From assembly GCA_017621295.1 (NCBI GenBank), contig JAGATI010000049.1:1-5784 (forward strand): a DNA stretch of 5,784 nucleotides, read 5' to 3'. The stretch is from Clostridia bacterium. Its GTDB lineage: Bacteria > Bacillota_A > Clostridia > TANB77 > CAG-508. The first letter of the stretch is position 1, and every line of letters begins with the position of its first letter. The notes below the pieces were generated by a model. The model saw only the letters and a list, made by a program, of their open reading frames with translations, had not been told where the DNA came from and searched no databases. The position numbers and the translations under genes are program-made. Shown in pieces: positions 1-5,464 of the stretch.

Positions 1-8
1 GGGCGAGA
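1..8. repeat. Direct repeat at window ends, left copy
   Basis: The window opens with gggcgaga, repeated exactly as the last eight bases (5777-5784). This is a GC-rich octamer in AT-rich DNA. It may reflect an assembly overlap, a repeated site in a longer genome, or a duplication flanking an inserted block. Confidence 0.45.
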
Positions 9-34
9 GACATGTCTACACTCATTCTAGAATA

Positions 35-403
35 TTAGCAACAAAATTCATTTCTACATTTATGATATTCATCATAAGTTAATTCATATATGATTTCATA
101 GTTAAGTTCTTTAGCTATAGCAAATTCAACCCTACAACCTTTTGATTTTTCCCAATCATTACACATAAATATTGTATCACACATCAACAACTCAGGTATG
201 TCCTGCGCCATATAGTAGTTCCAGTCTTCTTTATGCTCTACTGTTGGACCATTCTCATCAAATTCGTGTATGTCAGTAGCGGCATGAATCTCAATGTCAT
301 CATTGAATGACATTTCATGTAACTTTCTCAATGCTTCATTGTACCTTGCATACACGGTGTCTTCTCTATTTGATATTGGAAGACTTACATAAACTCTTTT
401 CAT
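35..403 (-). CDS. DUF4406 / nucleoside 2-deoxyribosyltransferase-like protein
   Basis: A 122-residue protein that fits the DUF4406 family, a compact Rossmann-like fold related to nucleoside 2-deoxyribosyltransferases. Visible signatures are the opening beta strand VYVSLPI (residues 4-10), the MAQDI helix start (65-69), the strand LLMCDTIFM (72-80), and the W84-EKSKGC-R-V-E93-FAIA segment. In that last segment the Ser/Gly turn and E93 match the nucleotide-binding and catalytic-Glu region of the superfamily. Many family members are phage proteins of unproven function; hydrolysis or base exchange on nucleotides is a reasonable guess, not shown here. The C-terminus is Cys-rich (C116, C121, C122). 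The start follows an A-rich leader with no Shine-Dalgarno. The gene is transcribed divergently from the fibre gene, with 84 bp between them. The family call is fairly secure; the biochemical role is not. Confidence 0.72.
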   Translation of the reverse strand: MKRVYVSLPISNREDTVYARYNEALRKLHEMSFNDDIEIHAATDIHEFDENGPTVEHKEDWNYYMAQDIPELLMCDTIFMCNDWEKSKGCRVEFAIAKELNYEIIYELTYDEYHKCRNEFCC

Positions 404-435
404 AATGGTTGTCTTTATTTTTAATTATCTATTAA

Positions 436-476
436 TAACTATATTATATATAGATAACTTAACATTATATTTCAAA
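436..476 (-). promoter_or_regulatory. Putative promoter region of the DUF4406 gene, shared with that at 4715-4764
   Basis: Read on the minus strand, this stretch has the box TTTGAAATAT (467-476) and then TATATATAATATAGTTA (436-452), which contains a TATAAT-like core. The same two elements, the first identical and the second with one base change, lie upstream of the minus gene starting at 4688. Spacing between the two boxes differs (14 versus 23 bp), so they may act separately. The core lies about 39 bp before the start codon. In such AT-rich DNA this is only suggestive. Confidence 0.35.
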
Positions 477-487
477 CAAAATAGACA

Positions 488-1663
488 ATGGCTAACATAA
501 TTAAGAAAATAAGTGCATTTGAAGCTCTACCAGCAAATGGTCTTACACCTGATACATTGTTTTTGACAGCTAAAGACAATGCTAATTATAAAGTGTCCTT
601 TGACAGCATATTTTCAGCAATAGACTGGTATATGGCAAATTCTGATTCTTTAGAATTGATAGACTATATAAAGAAAAACTATGTAAATAAGACTGACTTA
701 GATACATTAGCAACAAAGGAAGAAGTTGATGACATACGAAAGAGCATGGAAAATATTGTGACTGGAGATGTTCTTACAGAATTGAATGATAAGATAGACT
801 TATGCGCTACAAAAGAATATGTTGACACAACATTCATAACCGAAGATGATCTCATGACAATACATGATTCATTTGCTACAAAAGACAATGTATATACAAA
901 GGAAGAGACGTTGACAACAGATGAGATACAAACAAAGCTTGATGAGATTGTATTATCTGCAGACAATAAGTTTACTGAAGTAAATGAAGCTACATATGAG
1001 CTTTCTAAGAGAGTGCAGACAAATGAGCTGAATATAGAAAAGCTTCAAAATAAGTCAGACAGCTTAGAAGGATTGATAAAGACAGATGGTGATGGAAGAT
1101 TTGTACTTGGTAATGATGGAAAATATCATAATCTTACATGTCTGTCTATGTTAGCATATGGAAAGTCTGAAATAACATCTGACAATTTATTCATAGGAGA
1201 GGACAAATATGGACATGTTTATGAGGAAGATGACTTTACATATAAGATAACATTTGATATGCCTAAGATTCCATATAAGCATACTATACATGCTCATGTC
1301 AATCTTGGTGTCAATCCATTGTTTCCTGAAAATAATGCAAGAATATTAAAGATTGAATATGATGGTGAGATAAATGACTATACTAAGAGATTCATATCTC
1401 CGCTTACATCTGTCAATTTGATATTTGAGAATGAAGTAGTACAATTTGAAGATGAGGGTGGTCTTAAGAACTACATAAAGTCATCCACATATCTCAATGA
1501 AGATAAAGTATCTGACACGGTTAAGCTAAGAGGTACTCAACTTGACTTATTGCATGACACATATGCAGTGACTATATATATCAAATTAGATAAGAAGCTT
1601 ACAGAAGGAGTGACACATGACTTCAACTGGCATGTGTTTGGTCATGGTATATTAGAAGAATAA
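488..1663 (+). CDS. Tail-fibre-like phage structural protein
   Basis: A 391-residue protein built like a phage tail fibre or receptor-binding fibre. The N-terminal part (about 1-65) would be the attachment end. Residues 65-141 carry phage-fibre repeats: KTDLDTLATKEEVDD, ATKEYVD (107-113), ATKDNV (130-135) and YTKEE (136-140), the x-T-K-x-x-V motif typical of trimeric fibre shafts. Residues about 145-196 have heptad-like spacing of hydrophobic residues and probably form a coiled coil. The segment GDGRFVLGNDGKYHNL (201-216) resembles the boundary found before the distal domain of many fibres (consensus like FLxxDGxY). The remaining ~175 residues are beta-rich and contain the Tyr/His/Phe patches expected of a host-binding tip. 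There is no signal peptide. The gene starts a plus-strand unit with the cell-wall hydrolase 22 bp downstream. The exact virion position (side fibre, tip or baseplate) cannot be told. Confidence 0.68.
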   Translation: MANIIKKISAFEALPANGLTPDTLFLTAKDNANYKVSFDSIFSAIDWYMANSDSLELIDYIKKNYVNKTDLDTLATKEEVDDIRKSMENIVTGDVLTELNDKIDLCATKEYVDTTFITEDDLMTIHDSFATKDNVYTKEETLTTDEIQTKLDEIVLSADNKFTEVNEATYELSKRVQTNELNIEKLQNKSDSLEGLIKTDGDGRFVLGNDGKYHNLTCLSMLAYGKSEITSDNLFIGEDKYGHVYEEDDFTYKITFDMPKIPYKHTIHAHVNLGVNPLFPENNARILKIEYDGEINDYTKRFISPLTSVNLIFENEVVQFEDEGGLKNYIKSSTYLNEDKVSDTVKLRGTQLDLLHDTYAVTIYIKLDKKLTEGVTHDFNWHVFGHGILEE

Positions 1664-1685
1664 ATACATTTTACAATATTCATAT

Positions 1686-2063
1686 ATGTTTGACATTAAT
1701 GCAGCAATAGCTAAGACTAATATAGCAGGTAGCAAGAGCAAAGGATCTTGTGCAAAATATGTTAGAACATATATAGAGGCAGGTGGACTAAAGACTGTTG
1801 GACATCCAGTATCAGCATACCAATATGCTGGATTCTTACCAAAGATTGGATTTTCTAAGATAGCTTCTGTAAAGGGTAAACAAAATCAAGCTATGTGGAC
1901 AACAGGAAATGCTAAACCAGGAGACATAGCAGTAATGAAGCATGGACAACATGGTCATATATGTATGTGGACTGGTAATTGTTGGGTATCAGATTTTAGA
2001 CAAAATAGGATGTACCCATATCAAGATGAAGGAATATGTGACATATTTAGATATGGAGCATAA
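1686..2063 (+). CDS. Small CHAP/NlpC-type peptidoglycan hydrolase (probable endolysin or tail-associated lysin)
   Basis: A 125-residue single-domain protein with the layout of papain-like CHAP/NlpC-P60 amidases and peptidases. The probable nucleophile is C22 in GSCAKYVRTYIEAGG, at the start of a helix. The probable base is H91 in the strand HGHICMW, following the KPGDIAV strand (77-83), which is itself a hallmark of the fold. D103 in VSDFRQ is a candidate third residue. The segment P41-VSAYQYAGFLPKIGF (41-56) resembles small amidases found in phages and among type VI secretion effectors. It would cleave peptide bonds in peptidoglycan. No signal peptide or cell-wall-binding domain is visible, so it needs a holin or delivery by the virion. 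It lies 22 bp after the fibre gene and immediately before a strong terminator. Fold confidence is good; endolysin versus virion lysin is open. Confidence 0.72.
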   Translation: MFDINAAIAKTNIAGSKSKGSCAKYVRTYIEAGGLKTVGHPVSAYQYAGFLPKIGFSKIASVKGKQNQAMWTTGNAKPGDIAVMKHGQHGHICMWTGNCWVSDFRQNRMYPYQDEGICDIFRYGA

Positions 2064-2068
2064 AATAT

Positions 2069-2098
2069 AAAAGGCTGAGGATTAATCCTCAGCCTTTT
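2069..2098. terminator. Bidirectional intrinsic terminator between convergent units
   Basis: A perfect 30-bp palindrome with 15-base arms, beginning AAAAGGCTGAGGATT and followed by its exact reverse complement. It folds into a GC-containing stem with a TTAA loop, flanked by an A-tract on the left and a T-tract on the right, so it works in both directions. It lies 6 bp after the stop of the hydrolase gene (plus) and covers the stop and last few codons of the 72-residue minus gene. Confidence 0.9.
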
Positions 2099-2300
2099 GT
2101 TCATCTATGTCATATGCGTTGAAATGTATCTTACCAATCTCTCCATCATGTGGACGTTCTGAACCAGTAAAAGTAAGTCTCATATGCTTTTGTCTTACAG
2201 GATCCCATACCTTTACTTCAGCATTATCCCATTCCCATTCTTTATATATCATCACAAGATCCTTGATCTCATGCCAATTAGGATATTTGTACATACTCAT
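2082..2300 (-). CDS. Small hypothetical protein downstream of RNA ligase
   Basis: A 72-residue protein that I do not recognise. It is rich in Trp and acidic residues: a probable N-terminal helix (about 7-22, NWHEIKDLVMIYKEW), then a probable beta region (about 28-47, VKVWDPVRQKHMRLTF), a turn with SERPHDG (47-53) and an acidic tail. Nothing indicates membrane location. It begins 7 bp after the RNA ligase stop, so the two are almost certainly co-transcribed and perhaps functionally linked. Its last codons (QKAED-stop) are formed by one arm of the convergent terminator, so the C-terminal sequence is constrained by the hairpin. Two close Met codons (residues 1 and 3) leave the exact start slightly uncertain. 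Confidence 0.7.
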   Translation of the reverse strand: MSMYKYPNWHEIKDLVMIYKEWEWDNAEVKVWDPVRQKHMRLTFTGSERPHDGEIGKIHFNAYDIDEQKAED

Positions 2301-2307
2301 ATATCTA

Positions 2308-3183
2308 TCAAATATTTGGATTTTTTGTTTGTGGTACAGGATCGTCTGTCCCGTATTTGTTCCTATACTTTACAAAGTCACATGTCTTTACTTTGAACAT
2401 TATTCTCTCACCTCTACGGTTTAGCAATCCACAAGGAGAACGAAGAACAAGACCCTCTGCTAAAAATGTATCATCTTCAGCAATTTCTGACTTAAATCCT
2501 GCACGAACAAAATCAATCGCTTCTTGAATAGTGAACTGCCCTTTATAAGGACATGTTTGTGTATCAAGTTTATTGAACACATCATCACGATTATCTTTAA
2601 GAAGCCAATATGTCATACCACCTACTGCAATCTTAACATCAAATCCTATGAAGTTGACACCTTCCTTGATATATCTTGCACCACATGTCTGAATCTTTCG
2701 CCCATATCCCTCCCCATATATAGTATACTTTGTTGGAATATTGTTAAAATTCCACTGATAACCATTACCAAATGTAGAATTCTCTTCAAAATATGAAAAT
2801 CCCTTCTCCACAGTAATTTCATCATCAATTTTCATATACTCTGATATTCCAAGTGCTTTACATACAAAATCTGCAGCATACTTAGATTTCATAAAGGCTT
2901 CAAGCTCCTTTGGAATATTTGCATTGTCAGTCTTACCTCTAATTACAACTTTCCATTGAATCTCTGTTGCATTCTCAATATCCTGATTATTGAATTCTGG
3001 AGTTACTTCAATACGCATATTTGTGCCATCAATCTTCTCTTCAGCATCAAACTTACAATCTTTAAGCCATTCAAACTCAGGACTTACAAAATCACTAAAT
3101 GGCATAATGATATTGTTTTCATCTCGCATAAATACCGTATTTATTTTAGTATATGTATTTTCACTTCTTTTTTGTTTTCCCAT
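2308..3183 (-). CDS. RNA ligase, T4 Rnl2-like nucleotidyltransferase family
   Basis: A 291-residue ATP-dependent RNA ligase with all the covalent nucleotidyltransferase motifs. Motif I is K50-I-D-G-T-N, K50 being the AMP-accepting lysine, with R57 after it. RGKTDNANIP (82-91) matches the conserved stretch after motif I. Motif III is YGEGYGRKIQ (156-165) with E158. Motif IIIa is FIGFDVKI (178-185). Motif IV is AEGLVLRSP (242-250) with E243. Motif V is MFKVKTCDF (262-270) with K264/K266. It seals 3'-OH/5'-phosphate RNA breaks through enzyme-AMP and RNA-AMP intermediates. It is shorter than T4 Rnl2 (334 aa) and ends soon after motif V, so it lacks the usual C-terminal domain. KINTVFMRD (13-21) is also conserved in this group, supporting the upstream start, which follows AAAGATT-ATG. 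Phages use such enzymes to repair tRNAs cut by host defence nucleases; no kinase/phosphatase partner is in this window. Confidence 0.93.
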   Translation of the reverse strand: MGKQKRSENTYTKINTVFMRDENNIIMPFSDFVSPEFEWLKDCKFDAEEKIDGTNMRIEVTPEFNNQDIENATEIQWKVVIRGKTDNANIPKELEAFMKSKYAADFVCKALGISEYMKIDDEITVEKGFSYFEENSTFGNGYQWNFNNIPTKYTIYGEGYGRKIQTCGARYIKEGVNFIGFDVKIAVGGMTYWLLKDNRDDVFNKLDTQTCPYKGQFTIQEAIDFVRAGFKSEIAEDDTFLAEGLVLRSPCGLLNRRGERIMFKVKTCDFVKYRNKYGTDDPVPQTKNPNI

Positions 3184-3249
3184 AATCTTTATGAATATTA
3201 ATAATTATATTTTATCTTTATTATGAACAATTCATATTACATATTTGTA

Positions 3250-3266
3250 TTAATTTATTAAATTAA
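3250..3266 (-). repeat. A/T-only inverted repeat around a stop codon
   Basis: Arms of 8 bp (TTAATTTA and its complement) around a single central base, with the stop codon of the 60-residue gene at its centre. It has no G or C, so it would be a very weak hairpin and is unlikely to terminate transcription alone. It may only reflect base composition. Confidence 0.3.
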
Positions 3267-3440
3267 ATCATCTTTATTATATGTCTTAAATACAAATTTC
3301 TTATCTATCACATTACCGTTGTATTTTAATTGTTGATATACATCTCCATCTCTATTTTCGAAGTCTATAGATAGAATTCTATGCTTAAACATAGATACAA
3401 CTGTCTTCTCAATTAGTTCAATAAAATCAAAACTATTCAT
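3258..3440 (-). CDS. Small hypothetical protein
   Basis: A 60-residue protein with no recognisable family. It has a short N-terminal hydrophobic helix with acidic residues (FDFIELIEKTVVSMF, about 4-18), then two or three probable beta strands (ILSIDFENRDG, VYQQLKYNG, KKFVFKTY) and a charged tail. It is probably a small soluble alpha-plus-beta protein. It starts 13 bp after the stop of the 78-residue gene, which suggests one transcript, and RNA ligase follows 74 bp later. A wholly A/T inverted repeat (3250-3266) surrounds its stop codon. No Shine-Dalgarno is visible. It is called as a gene because of the tight operon spacing and the lack of any better frame. Confidence 0.6.
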   Translation of the reverse strand: MNSFDFIELIEKTVVSMFKHRILSIDFENRDGDVYQQLKYNGNVIDKKFVFKTYNKDDLI

Positions 3441-3453
3441 AACATTATTTATA

Positions 3454-3690
3454 TTATGCTACCAAAAACAAATCTTCAAAATGCTCTGACTTAGCAGAAT
3501 ATTTAGAACCATCTATATTCCACTTAGATGCTTCGTAGCCAAGTCCAAGTATTCTGCAAAGAATCTTACCATCATTTGTCTTAGCTATAACCTTGACTTT
3601 CCTACCAAGTCTTGTTACCACTTCTGCTCCATTGATAGCTGCTTCATAATTGAATGTCTTAACGGTGATGTTGTTGTTCATTGTCTTCAT
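3454..3690 (-). CDS. Small conserved-type phage protein (TR-GRKV ... EDLFL layout)
   Basis: A 78-residue protein with the order NYEAAINGAEVVTRLGRKVKVIA (about 14-36), a beta strand (KILCRILG), and KWNIDGSKYSAKSEHFEDLFLVA at the C-terminus. The pattern 'A-x-x-GA-x-VVTR-x-GRKV ... W-x-x-DG-x-x ... DLF' is one I associate with small proteins common on Bacteroidetes phages and mobile elements; their function is unknown. The sequence suggests a compact beta-barrel-like or SH3-like domain, which is speculation. It is first in a minus-strand unit leading to RNA ligase. It has its own promoter candidate at 3731-3762 and a leader almost identical to that of the gene starting at 4688. M4 is a possible alternative start, but the leader match favours M1. 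Confidence 0.7.
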   Translation of the reverse strand: MKTMNNNITVKTFNYEAAINGAEVVTRLGRKVKVIAKTNDGKILCRILGLGYEASKWNIDGSKYSAKSEHFEDLFLVA

Positions 3691-3714
3691 AATCTTTAAT
3701 CTTTTAATTGTTTG
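3684..3714 (-). promoter_or_regulatory. Conserved translation leader, copy 1
   Basis: Read on the minus strand, this is CAAACAATTAAAAGATTAAAGATT directly before ATGAAGA. It matches the leader at 4682-4711 at nearly every position, differing by one or two single-base indels. With no Shine-Dalgarno present, this A-rich stretch probably serves as the ribosome-binding region; a regulator-binding role is also possible. RNA ligase starts after the shorter related sequence AAAGATT-ATG. Confidence 0.5.
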
Positions 3715-3730
3715 TTGTTTAATTTCAAAT

Positions 3731-3762
3731 CAAATATAGTTTATAAATAATGAAATTTCAAT
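3731..3762 (-). promoter_or_regulatory. Putative Bacteroidetes-type promoter for the RNA ligase unit
   Basis: On the minus strand, ATTG (3759-3762) is followed after exactly 20 bp by TATATTTG (3731-3738). This fits the known primary-sigma pattern of Bacteroides (TTTG, 19-21 bp, TAnnTTTG), with the -7 box complete and three of four bases in the -33 box. Transcription would start around 3725, giving a leader of about 35 nt before the 78-residue gene. This is the best support here for a Bacteroidetes host. Confidence 0.55.
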
Positions 3763-3781
3763 ATTTGCATATTAAAATATG

Positions 3782-4228
3782 TTAATGATATTTGTTGTAA
3801 ACAATATTTATATGTTCCTTTGTTTCTTCAATGACATTAAGATATTCTCTATATAGTATCTCAACATAATTAAAATCACGTTTATCATATTGTTCACTTA
3901 TCAACTTAAGATAATAGTCTGTGATTTTCTTATAATTGATTATTGTCATTATAAGTATATGTTGCTCATCATTTTCACCTATCTTAATGTTGCTTTCTTT
4001 GCTATGTCCATAATGTATGAGATTTGCAACTTTATTAAAGTCTTCTCTTATGGATTCAGGTAATATATTGTATACATAATTGATGTCTTTATATATGTCA
4101 TCAAGCTTATTGCATATTCTTTCGTAATTGGCTGACTGAAAATACATCTCTTCTATAATGTCTTCAGCTATAAACTTATTTCTGGTTCGTTCTTTAAGCT
4201 TATTCTTAATTGATTCCCACCATTTCAT
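3782..4228 (-). CDS. Helical charged protein, paralogue A
   Basis: A protein of 148 residues from the start at 4228; an in-frame ATG at 4261 would add 11 residues (MNQRNFIYITV) but overlap the upstream gene by 56 bp instead of 23. I prefer the inner start because MKWWESIKNKL then aligns with the beginnings of the two neighbouring paralogues. The protein is almost wholly alpha-helical by composition, rich in Lys, Glu, Ile, Asn and Tyr, with no signal peptide or membrane segment. Shared landmarks are YERICNKLDDI (35-45), a Pro at 57, LIHYG (about 69-73), and a late segment resembling 'Y-x-x-LI...DFNYVEILYREY'. It matches no family I know. It is last in the minus-strand unit starting at 4688. 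Function unknown. Confidence 0.68.
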   Translation of the reverse strand: MKWWESIKNKLKERTRNKFIAEDIIEEMYFQSANYERICNKLDDIYKDINYVYNILPESIREDFNKVANLIHYGHSKESNIKIGENDEQHILIMTIINYKKITDYYLKLISEQYDKRDFNYVEILYREYLNVIEETKEHINIVYNKYH

Positions 4229-4688
4229 CACTGTAATGTATATGAAGTTCCTTTGATTCATTTCTTATATATCTCTCAACGCTCTCATACAAATTCTTGA
4301 CATTATCATATTTCTTTTCTTCATAGCTATGTTTTGCTGATTCATGTTGACTACGAATGAATCTATATATCTCTCCAATCCTATCAGACCAAGCATTTAT
4401 ATATGGATTGTTCATTACAGGAAATTCAAATGCTTTAAGCTCTTTGTTGTTTGTCCTACCATATCTTATTAATTGTATTACATTATATAGTGTGTCTCTG
4501 TCTTCTATAGGAATGTAATCACAAATTTCCTCTAACAATTCATTGATATTGTCAAACTTCAACATAATGTTTTCATACTTTTTCTCAAGATATTCTAATT
4601 TGTTCAAATATCCCTTAGCATCATTTCTTTCTTTGTTGATGTCTTTCAATGCAATTTTAAATGCATGGATAAAATCACATATCTTCAT
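4206..4688 (-). CDS. Helical charged protein, paralogue B
   Basis: A 160-residue, mostly alpha-helical protein of unknown function. Against paralogue A, residues 38-60 (YENIMLKFDNI ... YIP) align without gaps to A residues 35-57. V-x-x-LI-x-YG follows (about 70-76), and both share a C-terminal segment with KYDNVKNLYESVERY. Its N-terminus MKICDFIHAFK resembles that of paralogue C (MIIDFIRIFKK). The region about 15-55 has a coiled-coil-like spread of Lys/Glu and Leu/Ile. There is no signal peptide or membrane helix. Its leader is almost the same as that of the 78-residue gene, and a promoter-like block lies at 4715-4764. The 3' end overlaps the start of paralogue A, so translation of the two is probably coupled. 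The C-terminal extension after the shared region (HIHYSDEMVGIN) is unique. Confidence 0.72.
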   Translation of the reverse strand: MKICDFIHAFKIALKDINKERNDAKGYLNKLEYLEKKYENIMLKFDNINELLEEICDYIPIEDRDTLYNVIQLIRYGRTNNKELKAFEFPVMNNPYINAWSDRIGEIYRFIRSQHESAKHSYEEKKYDNVKNLYESVERYIRNESKELHIHYSDEMVGIN

Positions 4689-4711
4689 AAATCTTAATCT
4701 TTAATTGTTTG
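4682..4711 (-). promoter_or_regulatory. Conserved translation leader, copy 2
   Basis: The minus strand reads CAAACAATTAAAGATTAAG followed by ATTT and ATGAAGA. It is the partner of the leader at 3684-3714. Conservation extends into the first codons (ATGAAGA), which suggests a shared translation or regulatory signal and fixes the start of paralogue B. Confidence 0.5.
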
Positions 4712-4714
4712 ACT

Positions 4715-4764
4715 TAACTGTATTATATATATCATATATAGTAAATATATTACAATATTTCAAA
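4715..4764 (-). promoter_or_regulatory. Putative promoter region of the paralogue B-A unit
   Basis: On the minus strand this holds TTTGAAATAT (4755-4764) and TATATATAATACAGTTA (4715-4731), the same two elements found upstream of the DUF4406 gene. The TATAAT-like core lies about 33 bp before the start of paralogue B. It begins right after the terminator of the preceding unit, the expected place for a new promoter. AT-richness lowers certainty. Confidence 0.38.
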
Positions 4765-4769
4765 ATAAA

Positions 4770-4800
4770 ATGACAGTAAAACTCATATGTTTACTGCCAT
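4770..4800 (-). terminator. Intrinsic terminator of the DUF4177-like / helical C unit
   Basis: The minus strand forms ATGGCAGTAAAC, a short ATATGA loop, and GTTTTACTGTCAT. That gives about 12 pairs with one G-T wobble and one bulged T, followed by the T-rich TTTATTTTG. The TAA stop of the 73-residue gene lies inside the first arm. Position and T-tract fit a rho-independent terminator separating this unit from paralogue B. Confidence 0.68.
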
Positions 4801-5012
4801 TTCATACTACCACTTATATCATCGCAAAATTCAAATATTACCTCATAACCTAAGAATACATCCTTTTCAACATCACCAAAATAATTTACAACATCTCTTA
4901 TTATCTTTGATATGTTTATGCATCTCCATCCCTTATTACCGTATTCATTAAGTCTATCTATCAAATTGTCATCTGCATCATATATCTCCTTCTTATATAT
5001 GTATGACTTCAT
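4791..5012 (-). CDS. DUF4177-like small protein, copy 1
   Basis: A 73-residue protein with the layout of DUF4177-type proteins: a first beta strand (SYIYKKEIYD, 3-12), a helix ending in L21-N22-E-Y-G25-N-K-G28-W29, then strands RCINI (30-34) and GYEVIFEF. The 'L-N-x-x-G-x-x-GW' motif is the family's main signature. Between the last two strands is a longer, charged loop (about 36-53) than in the copy at 5461-5643, and the usual C-terminal Lys-Arg is replaced by acidic residues. The family's function is not known. The start codon shares an ATGA with the stop of helical protein C, so translation is coupled. The stop lies in the terminator hairpin. Confidence 0.65.
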   Translation of the reverse strand: MKSYIYKKEIYDADDNLIDRLNEYGNKGWRCINISKIIRDVVNYFGDVEKDVFLGYEVIFEFCDDISGSMKWQ

Positions 5013-5464
5013 TTCTTATATTTAATGTTTTTGTATTTTTCAGTCCAATCATCTGTATGGCATTTTTCAATAAAACGTTTCATTGTCTTTTCATATTCTT
5101 CATATAAATCATTGACAATATTATAGTTCTTAGCTACATAAGCCAGTTTCATATCATCATAATAATATTTACAGTTACTTTCAGGTATACTGAACAACTT
5201 CTTCTTCCAAGTAATGTATGCATCTTCCATATAACTGCCATTCTCCATGAAGTTTATCAAATCTAATATATGGTTTGCCTCATTGTTAGGCATCACATAT
5301 AGTAAATGATATAGATTGTATATTGTTTCATCATACATCTTTGTAACTGTACAATAATATATATAGTCATCATATACTTTCTTTATCTTCTTTTTTGCTT
5401 CATGTTTGTCTTTATAAAACTCATTGTAAGCTTTCTTAAAAATTCTAATGAAATCTATTATCAT
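5009..5464 (-). CDS. Helical charged protein, paralogue C
   Basis: A 151-residue helical protein with many Tyr, Lys and Asp residues. It resembles paralogues A and B: an N-terminus like B's (MIIDFIRIFKKAYNEF), a Lys-rich helix, a Pro at the middle hinge (in YVMPNNEANHILDLINFMENG, where A and B have P ... LI-x-YG), and a late segment MKLAYVAKNYNIVNDLYEEY matching their 'yd-x-V-x-x-LY-E' block. It is the most diverged of the three. No known family, signal peptide or membrane helix is visible. It is locked between two DUF4177-like genes by ATGA overlaps at both ends (5461-5464 and 5009-5012), so the three proteins are probably made in similar amounts and may act together. Confidence 0.72.
   Translation of the reverse strand: MIIDFIRIFKKAYNEFYKDKHEAKKKIKKVYDDYIYYCTVTKMYDETIYNLYHLLYVMPNNEANHILDLINFMENGSYMEDAYITWKKKLFSIPESNCKYYYDDMKLAYVAKNYNIVNDLYEEYEKTMKRFIEKCHTDDWTEKYKNIKYKK

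Noticed and set aside
439..453. CTATAT-TAT-ATATAG inverted repeat as an operator between divergent genes
   Set aside because: It consists almost only of A and T within AT-rich DNA, so chance occurrence is too likely; it also overlaps the shared promoter-like block.
679..966. 95-codon open frame on the minus strand, antisense to the fibre gene
   Set aside because: It lies wholly within the well-supported fibre gene; its Ser/Val-rich product follows from reading the ATK repeats in antisense.
2107..2424. Open frames on the plus strand opposite the 72-residue gene and RNA ligase
   Set aside because: The products are low-complexity, Ile/Ser/Leu-rich shadows of genes with clear motifs, and have no operon context.
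2524..3226. Several plus- and minus-strand open frames overlapping RNA ligase
   Set aside because: They overlap conserved ligase motifs in other frames and have no recognisable domains.
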